Shown one piece after another: positions 28,634 to 46,389 of a stretch of 64,000 bases of DNA; the first letter of the stretch is position 1, and each line of letters opens with the position of its first letter. The notes under the pieces were generated by a model. That model made no database searches, was not told where the DNA came from, and saw nothing but the letters and a program-made list of their open reading frames with translations. The DNA lies in assembly GCF_018691265.1 (NCBI RefSeq), contig NW_024881303.1, positions 8,425,777-8,489,776 of the forward strand, in the 5' to 3' direction. The translations under genes were made by a program, and so were the position numbers. Origin of the DNA: Tyto alba. Lineage: Eukaryota; Chordata; Aves; Strigiformes; Tytonidae.

Positions 28634-30047
28634 AAGAGATAAACACAAGGGAAGGAAAGGAAATATTTAACCAAAAAGGCTGGCATGGGGACAAATTCCC
28701 AGACTGCAAATTAAGACAGATTTGCAGATACCGTGCGTTAAGGCAGATTTTGACCAGTTTATGGGAAGGGTGATACAATGAACCTACCTATCAAAGCCAA
28801 GGACTCAGTGAGTCCCTGTGAGTTTTACTCCTATCATTTTTTTCCTGCTTTTGTTTTTACCATTTGAAAAGGTGAAGTGAGGCAAATACAGTCTCAAGGG
28901 GAGGATGCATCTCATCTCAGCCTAAATTATACCATGCAGGGGTCTGCATCTGAGCTAGTCATCCTAGCATGTCATTACAGTCCATGGTGAGAAACTGGCA
29001 TTTTAGGGCAGGGTGACTCCTCAGACCTATTTTGGAGATGCATCTTAGAACATGAGGAGCGATGCCTGTATCTCTTTGTGGACTATGCCTGGCCCTGTGT
29101 TTCATCAGATGAATTCCATGTGTAGTACCTTTTGAATTACAGTCCACATACTTTATCTAAAGAAGCATGAGGAAAACTTTCATTACCTTTCCCTCACCAG
29201 AAATAATTATATACACAAAAAATCCAGCCAAACAAATCACTTAGCTGATTCTGTAAAGTCAACGTACAGCTCAGCATTTGGTATTGAAGCAGTGAAAAAG
29301 GCACCGTTTTTGTAAACTTTGGGCAACCTTCACCGAGCAGTTGCTACATGATGGTACACAACATAAAAGAAAACAAAGTGCGTATGGATTTTGGGAACAA
29401 CTGAAATGGTGAGTCTTGCCAACACAAGCAGGTAAGCCTGACGGCACACACCCAGAAGGTAGTATTCTGTGCAGTACAGGAGGAGTATCCAGAAGGACAT
29501 AAAGGCTGTTTGAAATTTAACCAGCAAATCATTCCCAAAAGAAATTTTTGAGCTTAGCTACTTAAATAGAGCTTAGTTCTTAAATCTCTGGTTAGATCCT
29601 TAATGCTTCTTTGCTGGAGTTAATGTTAAAATAAATCTTCCAACATATCTCAGAAACCCTTCTTTTTAGGTAAACAATTAACATAATACAGTTGCGTAAT
29701 TACAAATCAAAATGCTGGAATAAGAAAAATAAAAAGGCAACATTTCAGATTTATCACCATTTTAAGAACTGAATTTAGGGTTGCATTCAATTATGTAAAT
29801 TCACACGGGAGCATGGGTCATTTTTTCTGCACAAGCTATCTAGATACTGGGTCCAGATAGAAGCAGAGCCCATTTAATACTTGACCCTGCACCACTGGTA
29901 GCAATGGGAGTAGTGACTGCAGCGAGCAAAAAAATGAGTCCTTACAGCAAAATGAAAGCAAGTAGGTTTCCTCATTCAGTGTCTGAAAGCACCTCTAAAT
30001 TTATTGCTTGAGATTTATCTTTTTTTTCTAGGAGGATGGGGGAGATC

Positions 30048-30065
30048 TTTTTTTTTTTTTTTTTT
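30048..30065 (+). repeat. T18 tract
   Basis: Eighteen consecutive T followed by CCCC, with a T8 run about 30 bp upstream. Confidence 0.9.
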
Positions 30066-31006
30066 CCCCTAACACAAATGTCAATAAGCTACAGCATTAT
30101 AAATAAACCTCTAGTGAATTGTTTATGGCACAACCATATAATACAATACATTTCAAACAGTGAAAGGCTGAGCATATAAAAAGAAGAGCAATTTCAAAAT
30201 ATTTCTTCTAGATTCAAGTTAAAGGGGATGTGGCATCTCACACTATTTATTTGTTAGTGTATTGGTGTGCCCAGCTCGGGAAAAAAGAGGATAATATAAA
30301 ATCTGATAATTCTCACTTACTTAGGGAAGGTGGACGGATGATAAAATGGGAGGGAGAGGAAGGTGTGTCACATTGGCAGGGACAGCTTCTGAGCAAGATA
30401 CTGAACTTAGCTGATAATTTAATGCCAGCAACAAAATACAAATTTCCTATGCCAGTATAGGAATAAAAAGAGAAGAGATATCTAGAGAGAGTAACCTGAG
30501 CTGCAATGTTTCTGTAACTACACATATCCCTGATGCCAAGGGGTACACATAACACCAACCCAGTCTTGTACAAAATACTCACATCAAGTTACAAAGCTGT
30601 CTCACTAGTTAAACTTTGCTAATCCTGATATTACCCATGCAGTTAGTCTCTCCAAGGCTGTACCTTGGCTCCATGTTGTGCAGAGAAATTTCCCATCCCG
30701 AAGCCTGTGACTCTTTTCCTCCCATTGATGACTGCATACAGCAATCTTAGTAATGTGGATTTGCACTACTCCCATCAGCGTTATTTCAGTGAGTATCTGA
30801 CGGGATTATTTGATTTGCCTCGTCTCCTTTGTAAGCCTTCCCCTCCTTTGTGAGCGAATGGATCACACAGGACACAAAGGTTCCCTTGAAAGTACTCCAC
30901 ACAATTTGCCCTGGTTGGACTCTGCATCACTTAATACGGCTCTGACTAAAGATTTTATTTAAATGGCTTGTACCCAACATCTGCTTCCCATTAACACATA
31001 CAACAC

Positions 31007-31009
<3 letters not shown>

Positions 31010-31037
<28 letters not shown>
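31010..31037 (+). repeat. A28 tract
   Basis: The longest homopolymer in the window. It ends in GAGGGGG. The upstream 350 bp have no gene-like frame or target duplication, so a processed pseudogene is not supported. Confidence 0.9.
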
Positions 31038-31041
<4 letters not shown>

Positions 31042-32494
31042 GGGAAAAAAGACCACTGAGACATATAATTAAAAGTTCAGTATGCCATAATCCACATCAG
31101 AGCAGTGCAGCACGAAGCTACGAGGTCACATCCATCTCGTGGGACAACCCTGCCCGACCTCCCACCACCCCTTCCATCGACTCCAGGCCAGGCCCTTCCT
31201 TTCACAAGTTGCCCCTCACATCAAGATGACATTCATGTGTCTCCACAAGGGAACCTACAGAAATATTCCAGACCTTGTATAGCATTTAAAAAGCTGGTAA
31301 TTAAACAGTGGCAGAACTTGAATAAAACCTTAGCTTGAATAAAAGCTAAAGAGACATGGTGCAATTCTGCAACTAAGTGCAATAGGGGAGATAGGGGTGA
31401 ACATGGTTGACCATCTACATAATATATGCCTAAAGTGGATACATTTATATTCGGACATTGTAACCAAGCCATTGTATTATTATATAGCGGTTTTCTGCAC
31501 ACTACAGCAGGATGACAGTATTCCTCATATTTAATTGCCTTCCAACTGCATAACAAAGGGGAAAATGCCAGGTCCCAGACTTAGTGTGTCTGTCATTATG
31601 TTGCTAGGAGTTTTCATCATAGTTTAACACTTGGCTGCAGCAGGGATTTAGTACTGGGAATTATTTTCTCCATGTCAGCCACCTAGATTTAAAAAAGGTT
31701 GCTAGCCATAGACTTTATTTCAGAGACTAAGCCACATTCTTGAAACACACCAATTTATCTTTAACTTGCACATGCCACTCAGACTGGGGTCCATAAACTC
31801 TTCTTCAAATATCTCCTGAAAAGGGAATCTTTTCACTAAAGCAGTGCAGATATGAATACAGCTAAACTAGATGTATCAGCTTTTATTTGCTTTCAATTTA
31901 CAGACATAGCTATTTTAGTTGCTGTTAATTGCAGTGATGTAAAGAAGTTTCTGCCACTGCTGAAACAGATCTATAATAGTAATTAAAAGAAGATTACAAT
32001 TGCAAGGATTCCATGCTTTAATATGTCCTGTACAGATCACTAAATTTTAAAGGCCATTGGGTCATGTAGTCTTACATTATTAAACAACAGACATAGAACT
32101 TCAGAGTTTTAAGTCATTTAAATTTATCTGCTTTCACTTCCAACCATTGGCTCATGAAAACTAATTTCTGCAGAAAGAATGATCTTTTATACGACTCATT
32201 TGAAAACCATTTATTTGGCTATCTGTATGTACTATCCTGACATCTGGTCCCATTCTTCGCAATATGTGCCATGCCATTTTAGGGCCATGTTTCTGGCAGA
32301 GATGAGATCAAGCTTCAAGGTCTTGTTTCATTCCAAACTCAGAAATCCATGAATCTTAGTGAAAAATCCCAGAAAAGACACCAATATTTTTCCAAATAGC
32401 AAAGGGGGCTTTTTCAGCTGTAGCTAACACTTCAATTGTGGAAGCATTTTCCATTTAGCCAAAATATTTATTCTATACCCTGATTTACAGAGGC

Positions 32495-32740
32495 TCAAAT
32501 GAAGCCCTCTAGCACCGTATCGGCATGCCTGTAACTGAGTGTGGGTACCTGAGGTCCTTCCAGCTCCAGGTGCTCTCCTAATTGCATGGCTCCACGGGGG
32601 GACAAGAGCCAAGCACCTGCACAGCAGCCTGGTTTCCCCGGGGTGTACATCCATGCGCGGTCCCTAAGGGAGCTGTAGCATGGTTCCACCATATCTGAAC
32701 AAGGGATGGAACCAGCATCCTCAGGCACACTGTAACCCAT
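32495..32740. other. Unexplained GC-richer, CpG-containing patch
   Basis: This roughly 250-bp patch contains CCACGGGGGGACAAG, CCCCGGGGTGTACATC and ATGCGCGG inside AT-rich intron. Two overlapping open frames on the minus strand (32424-32654 and 32495-32740) have no recognisable product. It may be a fragment of an unidentified interspersed repeat or a regulatory element. Confidence 0.3.
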
Positions 32741-33267
32741 CTGCTGACAATTTCAGAACAGTGTGACTCTGATAATTATGACTTGTATGGAATTGATGGT
32801 TAATCATACTGTAAACAACCTTTCAGTAGCCCAGACTGACAGAGGTTTGACAGTCATCTCTCTCTAGTAGGCAGAACACATATAAAGGCTAAGCCTCGAG
32901 GTAACATAGTTCTCTAGCTTCAGAAGTAGGGAGTCATGATTTTAAAAATGTAAGTGATAGTGCGTACACCGATGTAAAGAGTTGTTACATACAGCTAAGT
33001 ATTCAGGAAAAAAAAATAGAATCACTTTATATAACTCCAAGACAAAAATCAAACTTTCAGTCGCTACACACTTCACAGCCTAGTAACAACAGGAACTTCA
33101 TGTGACCACTATCTTTGGATCCAAACACCGTATCACCCATTACCCCAAACCTTTTTTCACTGTCTTTTTTTAATTTAGAAGAGACAGATAGACAGACATG
33201 CACTTTTGGACTAAATCTGAAGTTTCAAAGAACTCTTTTATTTAAAAACAAAACAAAACCAAACCAC

Positions 33268-33289
33268 AAAAAAAAAAAAAAAAAAAAAA
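33268..33289 (+). repeat. A22 tract with AAAAC flanks
   Basis: Twenty-two A, preceded by several AAAAC/AAACC units from 33244. Confidence 0.9.
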
Positions 33290-36200
33290 CACCAGAAAAA
33301 AAACAGCCTAGTTTCAGAGACTCTGAGCATACACCCTCCATTCCGATTTGTACTTTGAAAATTGGATGGATTCCTCAAGTATGATTTATAGTGTCCCTTC
33401 TCACATTTCTGTATATGAAAGGTTTTCTGTATGGCTTTAGTTTAGCCAGAATGTATTTCAGTACAAGTAATGTTTCCCAATTAGAAAAGATGCCATGGAT
33501 TTTTCTGATTTCTAGGACTATCTTCCTACCAATTTTCTTAAATAAAGTACATATCCCACTAAGGATTCCACTTTCCTCTCTCTTAGCTCATTTTTCTACA
33601 GCCTATTTTACCTTGTTTTCCTACCCTTTCAATACCACTTAGCCACTTAATTCCTCATCTGTCACATCAATTTAGATCACTCTATGCTGTGCAAGGTATC
33701 TTTTCTCTCTCATTATCTTACCTTTGCCCCTCCATGTCATACATTCAAATTCCCCTGAGCAGACTTTAATAGCCTAGCTCTGTAACTCTAATTCTGCCTC
33801 AAATCATCTTAATCCGCCCCCAATTCTCAATTTGTGTGTCATAATCCCTTTCATCATATCCTTCTACTGAGGCTCTACATCCACTCAACAACAAAATAAC
33901 TTTGATTTGCAGTCATGTTTGCCTCAGGTGGGAATTTCACAAGACTCCAGTCCTGGCCTAATGTTGTCCATGATGGAAACAGCACTGTTCCTACTCTGAC
34001 CAAGACTGACTGCATTTGAAGAACACCAACCTTCAATAAGAAAACTCACATTTCCTTTTCTCAAACTCCTTTTTTTAATCTTTCAATTTATCTCCTTGAT
34101 TCTGACATTATTAAATAGCACTCAAGTGTATAAGGTATCTTATACAATGACTCAGCAGGCTCTGCATGGGAACCTTCAAGCACCTGTATCACATATAGTG
34201 GTCTACATCTACCGAGACACAAACCTAAACTTCCTTGGCTGTATTCTCCTTTATGCGGAAGAGACCTGCCCATAGGGAGCAAAAAACCTGCCTGCAGTAG
34301 TTTCCTCCCCTACTCACCTAGTCCCTTCACAACTAGCAAAAGTGCATTTGATGCTTTATGTGGAAAAAGGAGGGATGGAGGTGGGACACACAAGGGAAAT
34401 TTGGAAAGTCATCTTTGACTCAGCTGGCTTTTAGCGCTGCTCACTCTGATTTGGGTCCATCTTTTGCCACCGTACCAACAGCTCAAAGAGCACGAGGAAC
34501 TGCCCCAATGTCTTTACCACTAAACTCTGATTTTCTATTAACATCTTCTGAAATGCCACAATCACCAACTTCAATGCTAAAGACAAATGTCTTTATCCAA
34601 CATACTGGGCCAAGATAAAGAACTAAAACCTACCAGAACCAAGAGCTAAAAGAACTCTTCTCTCTCCTACCCTTCTAATGAGAAATACACTCCTTTTAAT
34701 CAATCAGAATTCCAAATTAAGCTTGTTGATTGACTTATTCTTGACCTATGAACAGTGTCTGAGCACACTGATGCTAGTGGGCCAAAATGTTAAATCCCAG
34801 AAAATAAGTACTAGTTAAAATAAAAGCCAAATGAAGATAAAGTACCTTAATAACTACAACCACCCAGAACACACCAACCAGCTCAAAAGACTTATATGTC
34901 ACAAACTAAGACATACCACCTTAAAAAGACCTAAAATTCTCCCCTGGAAGACAGAAAAAGGGAAAACGTAGATCCAAGGAGGAAAGACTGAGTGTTTACA
35001 TCCTTGTTTTCAAAATCACTTCAGTTCTTTTCAGGCACTAGGGAAAACTGGAGTTGCAGGGGTTTGAAATCAAGTACATAAGCAGTTCCACTCCAAGGTT
35101 TGCTGGAGGCTCCAGGGCCATAACACACCATCATGAGAAAGAAATGTTACTATTGGTTCTGTTATTTAAAAGAGGTTGATATTTCATTTGTTTGAAGATA
35201 AATGATAGCAGCTCTAGGATCACTGGAGCTCAGGATACCTTGTTACTGTTATTACATTTTGGTTGAAGTTTGACACTTTAAGTGTGCCTCAACCATAATG
35301 CACAACGCCAGTGAATCTTTTCACTGTCATAAATACTGCAGATGGTTTATTTCCCATCTATATGCTAAAGAAAGAGGTTAAGCTCATCATTTAAATCTGT
35401 ACTGTTTGAGCACAGAAATTTTCTGTTTGTTTTACATATTAAAGCATGAAAACCAGAAGATAACACTGCATTTTTATAAAAATCAGTTTCCTCTTAGTTT
35501 GAAATTGGTTATCTTAAAAAGCTGTATTATATTTACAACCTTGATAATACCACCTCCTTACACAGCCTGACTGTACAACCTGCTTCCAGACGGGCAGCCC
35601 TCATATGATCTTGAATTTAAGCTGCAAGTATTATCACTTCTGTCATATTTGCTATAAATAAAATGGAACAATGTCAAAAGATGGTACTCAGCACAAAGAC
35701 AGGGATGGAATTTTAAAGGAGCTCTACACAATCTGCACCAAAGTCTGCATTAAAAAATAAGAATGTAGATTTTATAAAGTGAGGACATAACTGCAGAATT
35801 TGAGAATTTAAAAAAGACACAAACAAACAAATCCACTCAACGGTGCTCTAAGAAAAAACTGTTAAAATCTTAAAAAATTAACAGAGGCTTTATCATCTGT
35901 TTATAGCCCTAAAGATAAAAGGCTCTAGAGAAAAATTAAAACAAGTCCTAATACCGTTATAGTTGCATTTTAATAATGAATTTTCTCTACACTGACTTGT
36001 GCATGCATTATTTGTCATAGTTATTGCTTGTTTTCTCTATTATCTTAGGCTGAAAGCTCGATTTCGTAAATGTTAATACATTTAGCAGTTAAAAAGCCTT
36101 AATTCAGCATCAGTTTAAGATATTTATGTTTTCTCTCCTCAAATAGTTTCTAAAATATCAGCAGTATCTCAAGAATTGTTTTAAGACATTGAGATACATC

Positions 36201-36730
36201 TCCCTCTCAATCAGACATTTAAAAAGTCATCACGAGAAGAAAACTACAGCATGGTTGAAAAAGTAAACCTAGGTCAGGATTTTAAAAATGTTCATTTGGA
36301 GTTATTCTCTACTTTTGTATAAGTCAGTGGTAAATTTCCCACCAGCCTCAGCCAGAAAAGACAGAGAATTTTGATTATTTAGGTCAAGCCATATTACTCT
36401 GTCCTGCAATGGATTACAACTGCTTAAAGGCAATCACTGTGTATGAGCTGAAAAGAGAGTCTGTAGCAGGGGGACATCCCAACTGACCCAGCCCATTTTG
36501 ATGTGGACATGCAACAGTGTTTTTGGATGACAAGCAAGTGATTCTAAAACCCGCATCCATTAATGTACTCATCCATAGGTGGTACTGAAATCATAAGACA
36601 CCTCTTCTCCAACATGGGAATGCCAGGTAGGTAAAGCCCAGCAGCTGAAGGCCATCCCTGCATATTTGCACAGAGCGTCAGTTGCTTCTTACTGCTGCCA
36701 CAGGCCTGGGTGCATGCTCCTGAATTCCTA

Positions 36731-40962
<4,232 letters not shown>

Positions 40963-41078
40963 TTCGGCTAACCGGGAGTGTTTGTGCACCACCTCGGCCT
41001 TGTTCATCGGCGTTAGCTGCTGCAGTACGCTCCGGCTGTTCGTCAGGGCCCGCGTCAACCGAGCAAACTTTGTCCAAC
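40963..41078 (-). CDS. KCNH5: KCNH5 coding exon, PAS-to-S1 linker (probably exon 5)
   Basis: This exon encodes [16 protein letters not shown] through H-K-H-S-R-L-A-E, the basic cytosolic linker after the PAS domain. This segment is highly conserved between EAG1 and EAG2. Length is 116 bp (2+114). The acceptor ends in ttcctgcag, with the AG at 41080-41079. The donor is gtaagt, from 40962. It enters in phase 1 from the previous exon and leaves at a codon boundary after Glu. The true frame contains no internal Met long enough to be called, and longer open frames on the same strand here are shadows. The exon is strikingly CpG-rich, with 11 CpG in 116 bp, inside AT-rich intron. Confidence 0.93.
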
Positions 41079-43154
41079 CTGCAGGAAAGAAGGAAATCAC
41101 GTCAGAAGTACTCAGACCTAATTCATCACTAGTAAATCTTTGTGTTCACTGATATTAAATCTCAGACTTGAATAGCTTCTCTAAATTGCTGCACAGAGCA
41201 GCTTCGGGCAACAGGCTTAAAGACCTTGCAAAAGAGGAAAAAAAACTGCTGCTTCAAGGCAACCATGAGTAAATCTGAGTAAAATCAAAATGCCCTGGCT
41301 CGTTCTTTCTTCTGCCTTTTGGAGACATTCTGTTAGAGGGATCACATTGTGCTTTCAGCCTTCTAGGGAGTTACTCTGCTGCTGAAATCTAATTCTAAGC
41401 TACTGAAGTTAATGCAAAGGCTTCCCGAGTCTGCAAATCCTGCTGAAGTAAAATCTCCCCAGCTACAGAAAGGCTCCTGCTGATTCAGGGATGCTGGAGC
41501 AGCCCCAAAAGTCTGATCCTTAAGTCTTTACTGTTTCTTGCCCCAACTAGACTTCAGGGAAAAAACTAACACTTTTTAAAAAATTAAAAAATTAGCAAAA
41601 TTCAGGGCTGCATCAACAGCAATGCTTCAGACTAAAAATAAAAATCATTAAGGCTTGAAAGAGAGATTAAGCACTAGATTTTAAATGGCATTAAGAAATA
41701 CAGTTAGCTGTTAAACTAATGATAAAGAGCTGCCTTAATGGTAGCTTGAGACCCACACAGTGGGCTGCCCCTGGGGAATTTTTTCTGCAGTGTTCGAAAC
41801 AGAGCAGAGTTTGTTACTGACAGCCACACTGACCTGGGAACATGCCATCAAGTCATTCCTGCTGGAAAAACACCCAAACATGACAGCTGGCGTGGATGCA
41901 TCAATGGATGAGGTAGATCAGTGGTAGCAAAGAAAATGCCAGGAGTTTAAGCAGTGTAGCACCTCAGTGATAAGCAGTAAAATTGAAAATCCAGATATCT
42001 GAAGGAAGGAAATGCCTCCCTGAGAGTACGGAATGAGATGCTCAACATTCGGTCTAGCCAGGTATAGCCTGATATTTTACTACACAGGTATGTATAAAAT
42101 ATCAAAAGTTATGGTCAGGAAATGGGTTCAGGAGAAGGTTTTACTTTTATTTATCTTGAATGCTGAGTAGGTGAAAATTGGGGGAAATGGCACATCTCAG
42201 AAAGGAAACACAACATTTCTATGTTAGATAAGTTTATTTTGAAATGCCTGTCGTCTGATAAGAGTGAGGGACTTGGAAAGTTAAGAGAAGACCTGTGGCA
42301 GATAAAATGAAGAGCAGAGAACAGACAAGACAATAAAACTTCAAGAAAAAAAAAAAAATTACAGTTTGGCTTTGCAATTTGCTACATATATATCACATTC
42401 ACACAAATGTAAATCCATTGTTCATCATTTAGCAATCAGAACAGATCATGTATCACGCTACACCACCAGCACATCACAAACCATTTGTGTCTGACTATTT
42501 ATATATGACCTCAAAAATGCACTGAGAAAAGGTAAAAAAACAGAAGTATTTTATTAACTTTTCAAATCTAAACCTTAAATGTGAACTTCAGATATGCCTC
42601 ATGCTTTTCGCGTTTACAGGGATATTCAATTAGGAACATGCACTTTCTGTATTAAACAAGGTCAAGAGATACTATAGTGATCCAAGTATGAACTATTAAT
42701 TTCTTGAAAAAACTCTTGTGGTTTTCTTTTTCCTAATTGTCTATAAAACCGTGGCAAGGAGACAGCTTTAAAACAAAAGTCAGAACTGTTCTTTATCTTT
42801 CTTAGCCAGTCATTTCAAAGAGCAAGTGAGCATGGTAACAGCATCGTGACAGCTCTGCCTTGACATTTCTCACAATTGCTGGAGGCCACAGTGCATCCAG
42901 CTGATTGCTTTTGGCATGCTGCAACCACACTGCAAGAACCAGAGAAAAAGAGCAGCTTTCCTCCCCTGAAAAGACACGTCCCTGTGGTCCATCGGGAAAA
43001 ATTCAGGCCGGTCCCCAGGCTTTATAGTTTGTCACCCTGCCCCACAGAGCTGATCCAAGAGTGACGGAAAAGTGCTCAGCAAAGCCAAAACCACCAAAGT
43101 CAAACTGTTTGATTCAGTCCCAAACACCCTCATTTGTCACATCTCAGCTTTATC

Positions 43155-43948
43155 AGCTACTCCAGCTCTGACAGGAACTTCATGAAGTTCAACAAGGAGA
43201 AGCGCAATGTCCCGTACCTAAGGAGGTACAACCCCATGCACCAATATATGCTGGGGGCCACCCAGCTGGAAAGCAGCTTGGCAGAAAGGACCTGAGGGTC
43301 CCAGTGGACCAGAGTGAACATGAGTCAACAGTGTGACCATGCAAAGAAGGTGAATGATATCCTTGGCTACATTAGACAAAGTACTGCCAGCAGGTGATCC
43401 TTCCCACCTACTCACCTCTGGTGAGGCCAGTACCTAGAGTGCTTTGTCCTGTGTGCTGGGGTCCCCCGTACAAGAGAACATGGACACACTAAAGAGAGTC
43501 CAACAAAGTGCCACAAAGATCAATAAGGGACTGGAGCATCTCTTCTCTGAGGAAAGACTGAGAGAGCTGGGATTGTTCAACCTGGAGAAGAGAAGGCTCG
43601 GGGGGGCAGATCTCACTAACATATATAAATACCCGAAGAGAGGGTGCAAAGAGGACAGAGTCAGGCTCTTTTCAGTGGTGCCCAGTGACAGGGACAGAGG
43701 CAATGGGCACAAAACCAAACACAAGAGGTTCCATCTGAACATCAGGAAACACTGTTTTACTGTGAGGGTGACCAAGCACTAGCACAGGTTGCCCAGAGAT
43801 GTTGTGGCATCTCCATCCTTGGAGATATTCAAAAGCTGTGTGGACATGGTCCTGGGCAACTGGAGACAGGGGGCTCTGCTTGAGAAGGGGGATTGGACAA
43901 GATGACCTCCAGAGGTCCCTTCCAACTTCAACTATTCTGTGATTCTGA
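43155..43948 (+). mobile_element. CR1 LINE, 5'-truncated, different subfamily
   Basis: Plus-strand fragments of the CR1 ORF2 end are visible ([27 protein letters not shown]), within an open frame at 43444-43782. The 3' part reads TTGCCCAGAGATGTTGTGG and ends in TTCCAACTTCAACTATTCTGTGATTCTG. The wording of the 3' part differs from the other two large copies, which suggests another CR1 subfamily. Several frame breaks show it is inactive. The 5' limit is approximate. Confidence 0.88.
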
Positions 43949-45484
43949 GACCCTTCTGATGGCTGATGGTTAATGATTCAAGGTTTACTTTATTTTCTGA
44001 TGTTTAGGGCACTGATCTGTACAGTAAGTAGATGAGGGTTTGGAGAACAGTCAGGGGTTGGCTTCATGTACTATCTAGAAATTCTCTCCCACGGTGCTTC
44101 ACAGGCTGAGAGATTCCACTCACAAATATATGGATTTCAAAAATGCCTCTTCTCTTATAAAAGCAAAACTGGTAAAAAATACCCTGTAATCATCTTAGGT
44201 AAGAAAAACATCTGTTCTGCATTAATGACAAACACAGAAAGCCTGAGGAAGTTGGGGAAGATGTACCAGAATGAGCTGGAGAAGTAAGACACATACCAAA
44301 CAACAGTGATCCTTTTGCTATAAAAATAAAAAGAAAGGAAGAACTATGACTTTTTCAAATACTCCCTTTCCACCTTGGTGAGATCATCAATGTCATGTGA
44401 AAGAAAGAAGCCACACATTTTAGCATTTGGGGTTACCACTCTGCTCATCTGGTCTGACCTCTTCTTTTAACAGGGCAAACCATTTCATCATGTCCTTTCT
44501 CCACCAAGACCAAAGCTTTGCTTTGTGATAGAGGAGACCTTTTGCAAAAACCCTTCCAGCCTCATTTAGAGACTTTACATTTTCACATTTCTTTCAGCCC
44601 TGTGAAGCCCATGATTCTGGACACTGGAAATAAAGAATACACTAACATGACTTTTTTCTAATTCAGCACAAAGTCCATCATTATTCTACCTGCTCTAATC
44701 TATCCATCTGCAATGCTGTGAAAAAGTACCAACTTCTTTTGTTTCCTATTTACAACCCAAAAGAATTAAAAACACAGCAACAGCAAGATGCCGGGGTATG
44801 AGTGGGAAGGTGAAATTGAATACAGGCTGCCTTGTGTCTGAAATAATCTGTACAGGGTACATTTCTCTGTTTCTTGACCTTGTTGTAGACTAGACAAGTT
44901 CAGAATTATATTTAAAACCAATGTGTATGTTTAAATAGACCAGGCAAAATTTGCATAGCTGCCTACTGCTGTCAATGTTTTTTCAAACATTTCTCTCCTT
45001 TCTTTTCCTCTACAGAGACTTGAAAAGAATGATAATTTTATCCCATGCATTAGTGACCGCCTGTCTTCACAGATATTTTCAGTCTGGAAGGAGTAAAGGA
45101 GTGGCACAAATAGCAGGTGCAAGAGGGGAAAAAAGAAAAAAAAAAAAAACACAACTACTCATGAGAAAGAGCAACACTGCTAATGCTCTCTTCAGCTCAG
45201 CTGGATTGTGTGTGTCTTCCACAGCATCATTTGAAATACCCTGAACTTGCACCACTGCACTCAAATTCTTAGGAGTAAAGGCAACATCATCAGATCACAC
45301 TCCAGATCAGGCCAGCAGCTGCTTCTCCTTACAAGAAGTTAAACTGGGTATTTCAGAGGAAGACGCTAACTACCTCAAATGGAAAATTCTGAAATAACAT
45401 ACACATAAAATTATTGTTTCCCCTGGTTCTCTTTAATTACTTGCTGATTCATGGACAAAGCCAAAAGAATTTGCACCCCTGCTT

Positions 45485-45502
45485 AAAAAAAAAAAAAAAA
45501 AA
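45485..45502 (+). repeat. A18 tract
   Basis: Eighteen consecutive A, followed by GCCCTCAC. Confidence 0.9.
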
Positions 45503-46389
45503 GCCCTCACGGTCTGCATTCATTCTCGTGATCCAGAAGCAAGGGTCTGTTCTTAAACAGGAGCCAAGCAAAATATTTCCCTGTTCCTATCCGTTACTTA
45601 AACTAAAATTGCTGCATTGACAATGAATTGAAGATGCAGGCTTAACAACTCTATACAGTTATAAAAATAGGACATGAAGAAGGCAAGCATGCTGACATAC
45701 ATGAAACTAAACTAGTTTCTGCCTTGGCCCAGCTGTAATGCTGTTCTTCCAAGTATGCAACTTTCTTTTTCCTCCATGCGTTTTAGTCACAATTAAGTAT
45801 TTTACATCCACAAAATACTCTCCATGTCTCTTCCTCTAATAAGGGTTGCCAGTTTGACAGCCCTCTGACTGTGGAGTTAACTGAGACAGGGATGACTTGG
45901 TAGTGTACTTCACATAATGACTGAGCCAAAAGTTTCTCTGAAAAAAAAAAGAGTACTAAATTATTTTTTTTTTAAATAAGTTGGTATTTCTTTCAAACCT
46001 TAGATGCTACAACATGAGTTGAAACTGTTAATGTTGTGCAAGGATGCCTGAGGGAGTGCAGGAGCACGGAAGGGAAGGCAATAGTCGAACAAAGCACACA
46101 GAATGCCCAAACACCTCCTGAGAGGGGGAAGAGCTTTCCAGATGGGTCTAAAATGATCACTCAGGCACTACATAGATTCTCAGAGCACTACAGAAATTAT
46201 GTGGTGTCTAAGGTAGAAACACTATTTCCAACTTGTTCCTATCATCCCTCCACCATCAGAAAGTCCAAACTATCCTACCTGAAACCTCTTATTCACTATA
46301 GCATGTACCTTTCCATCAGCTGCTCCTCCAACAAGAGTAGTATTTTGGCCACACATTTTTCTTCCTGAGATCCTGAATCAGTCATTGTG

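Noticed and set aside
27761..28648. Several 130-150-codon open frames on both strands
   Set aside because: They lie inside the GC-rich solo LTR, occur on both strands at once, and show no protein family.
30665..31037. Possible processed pseudogene ending in the A28 tract
   Set aside because: There is no recognisable parent gene, no polyadenylation signal at a suitable distance and no flanking target duplication.
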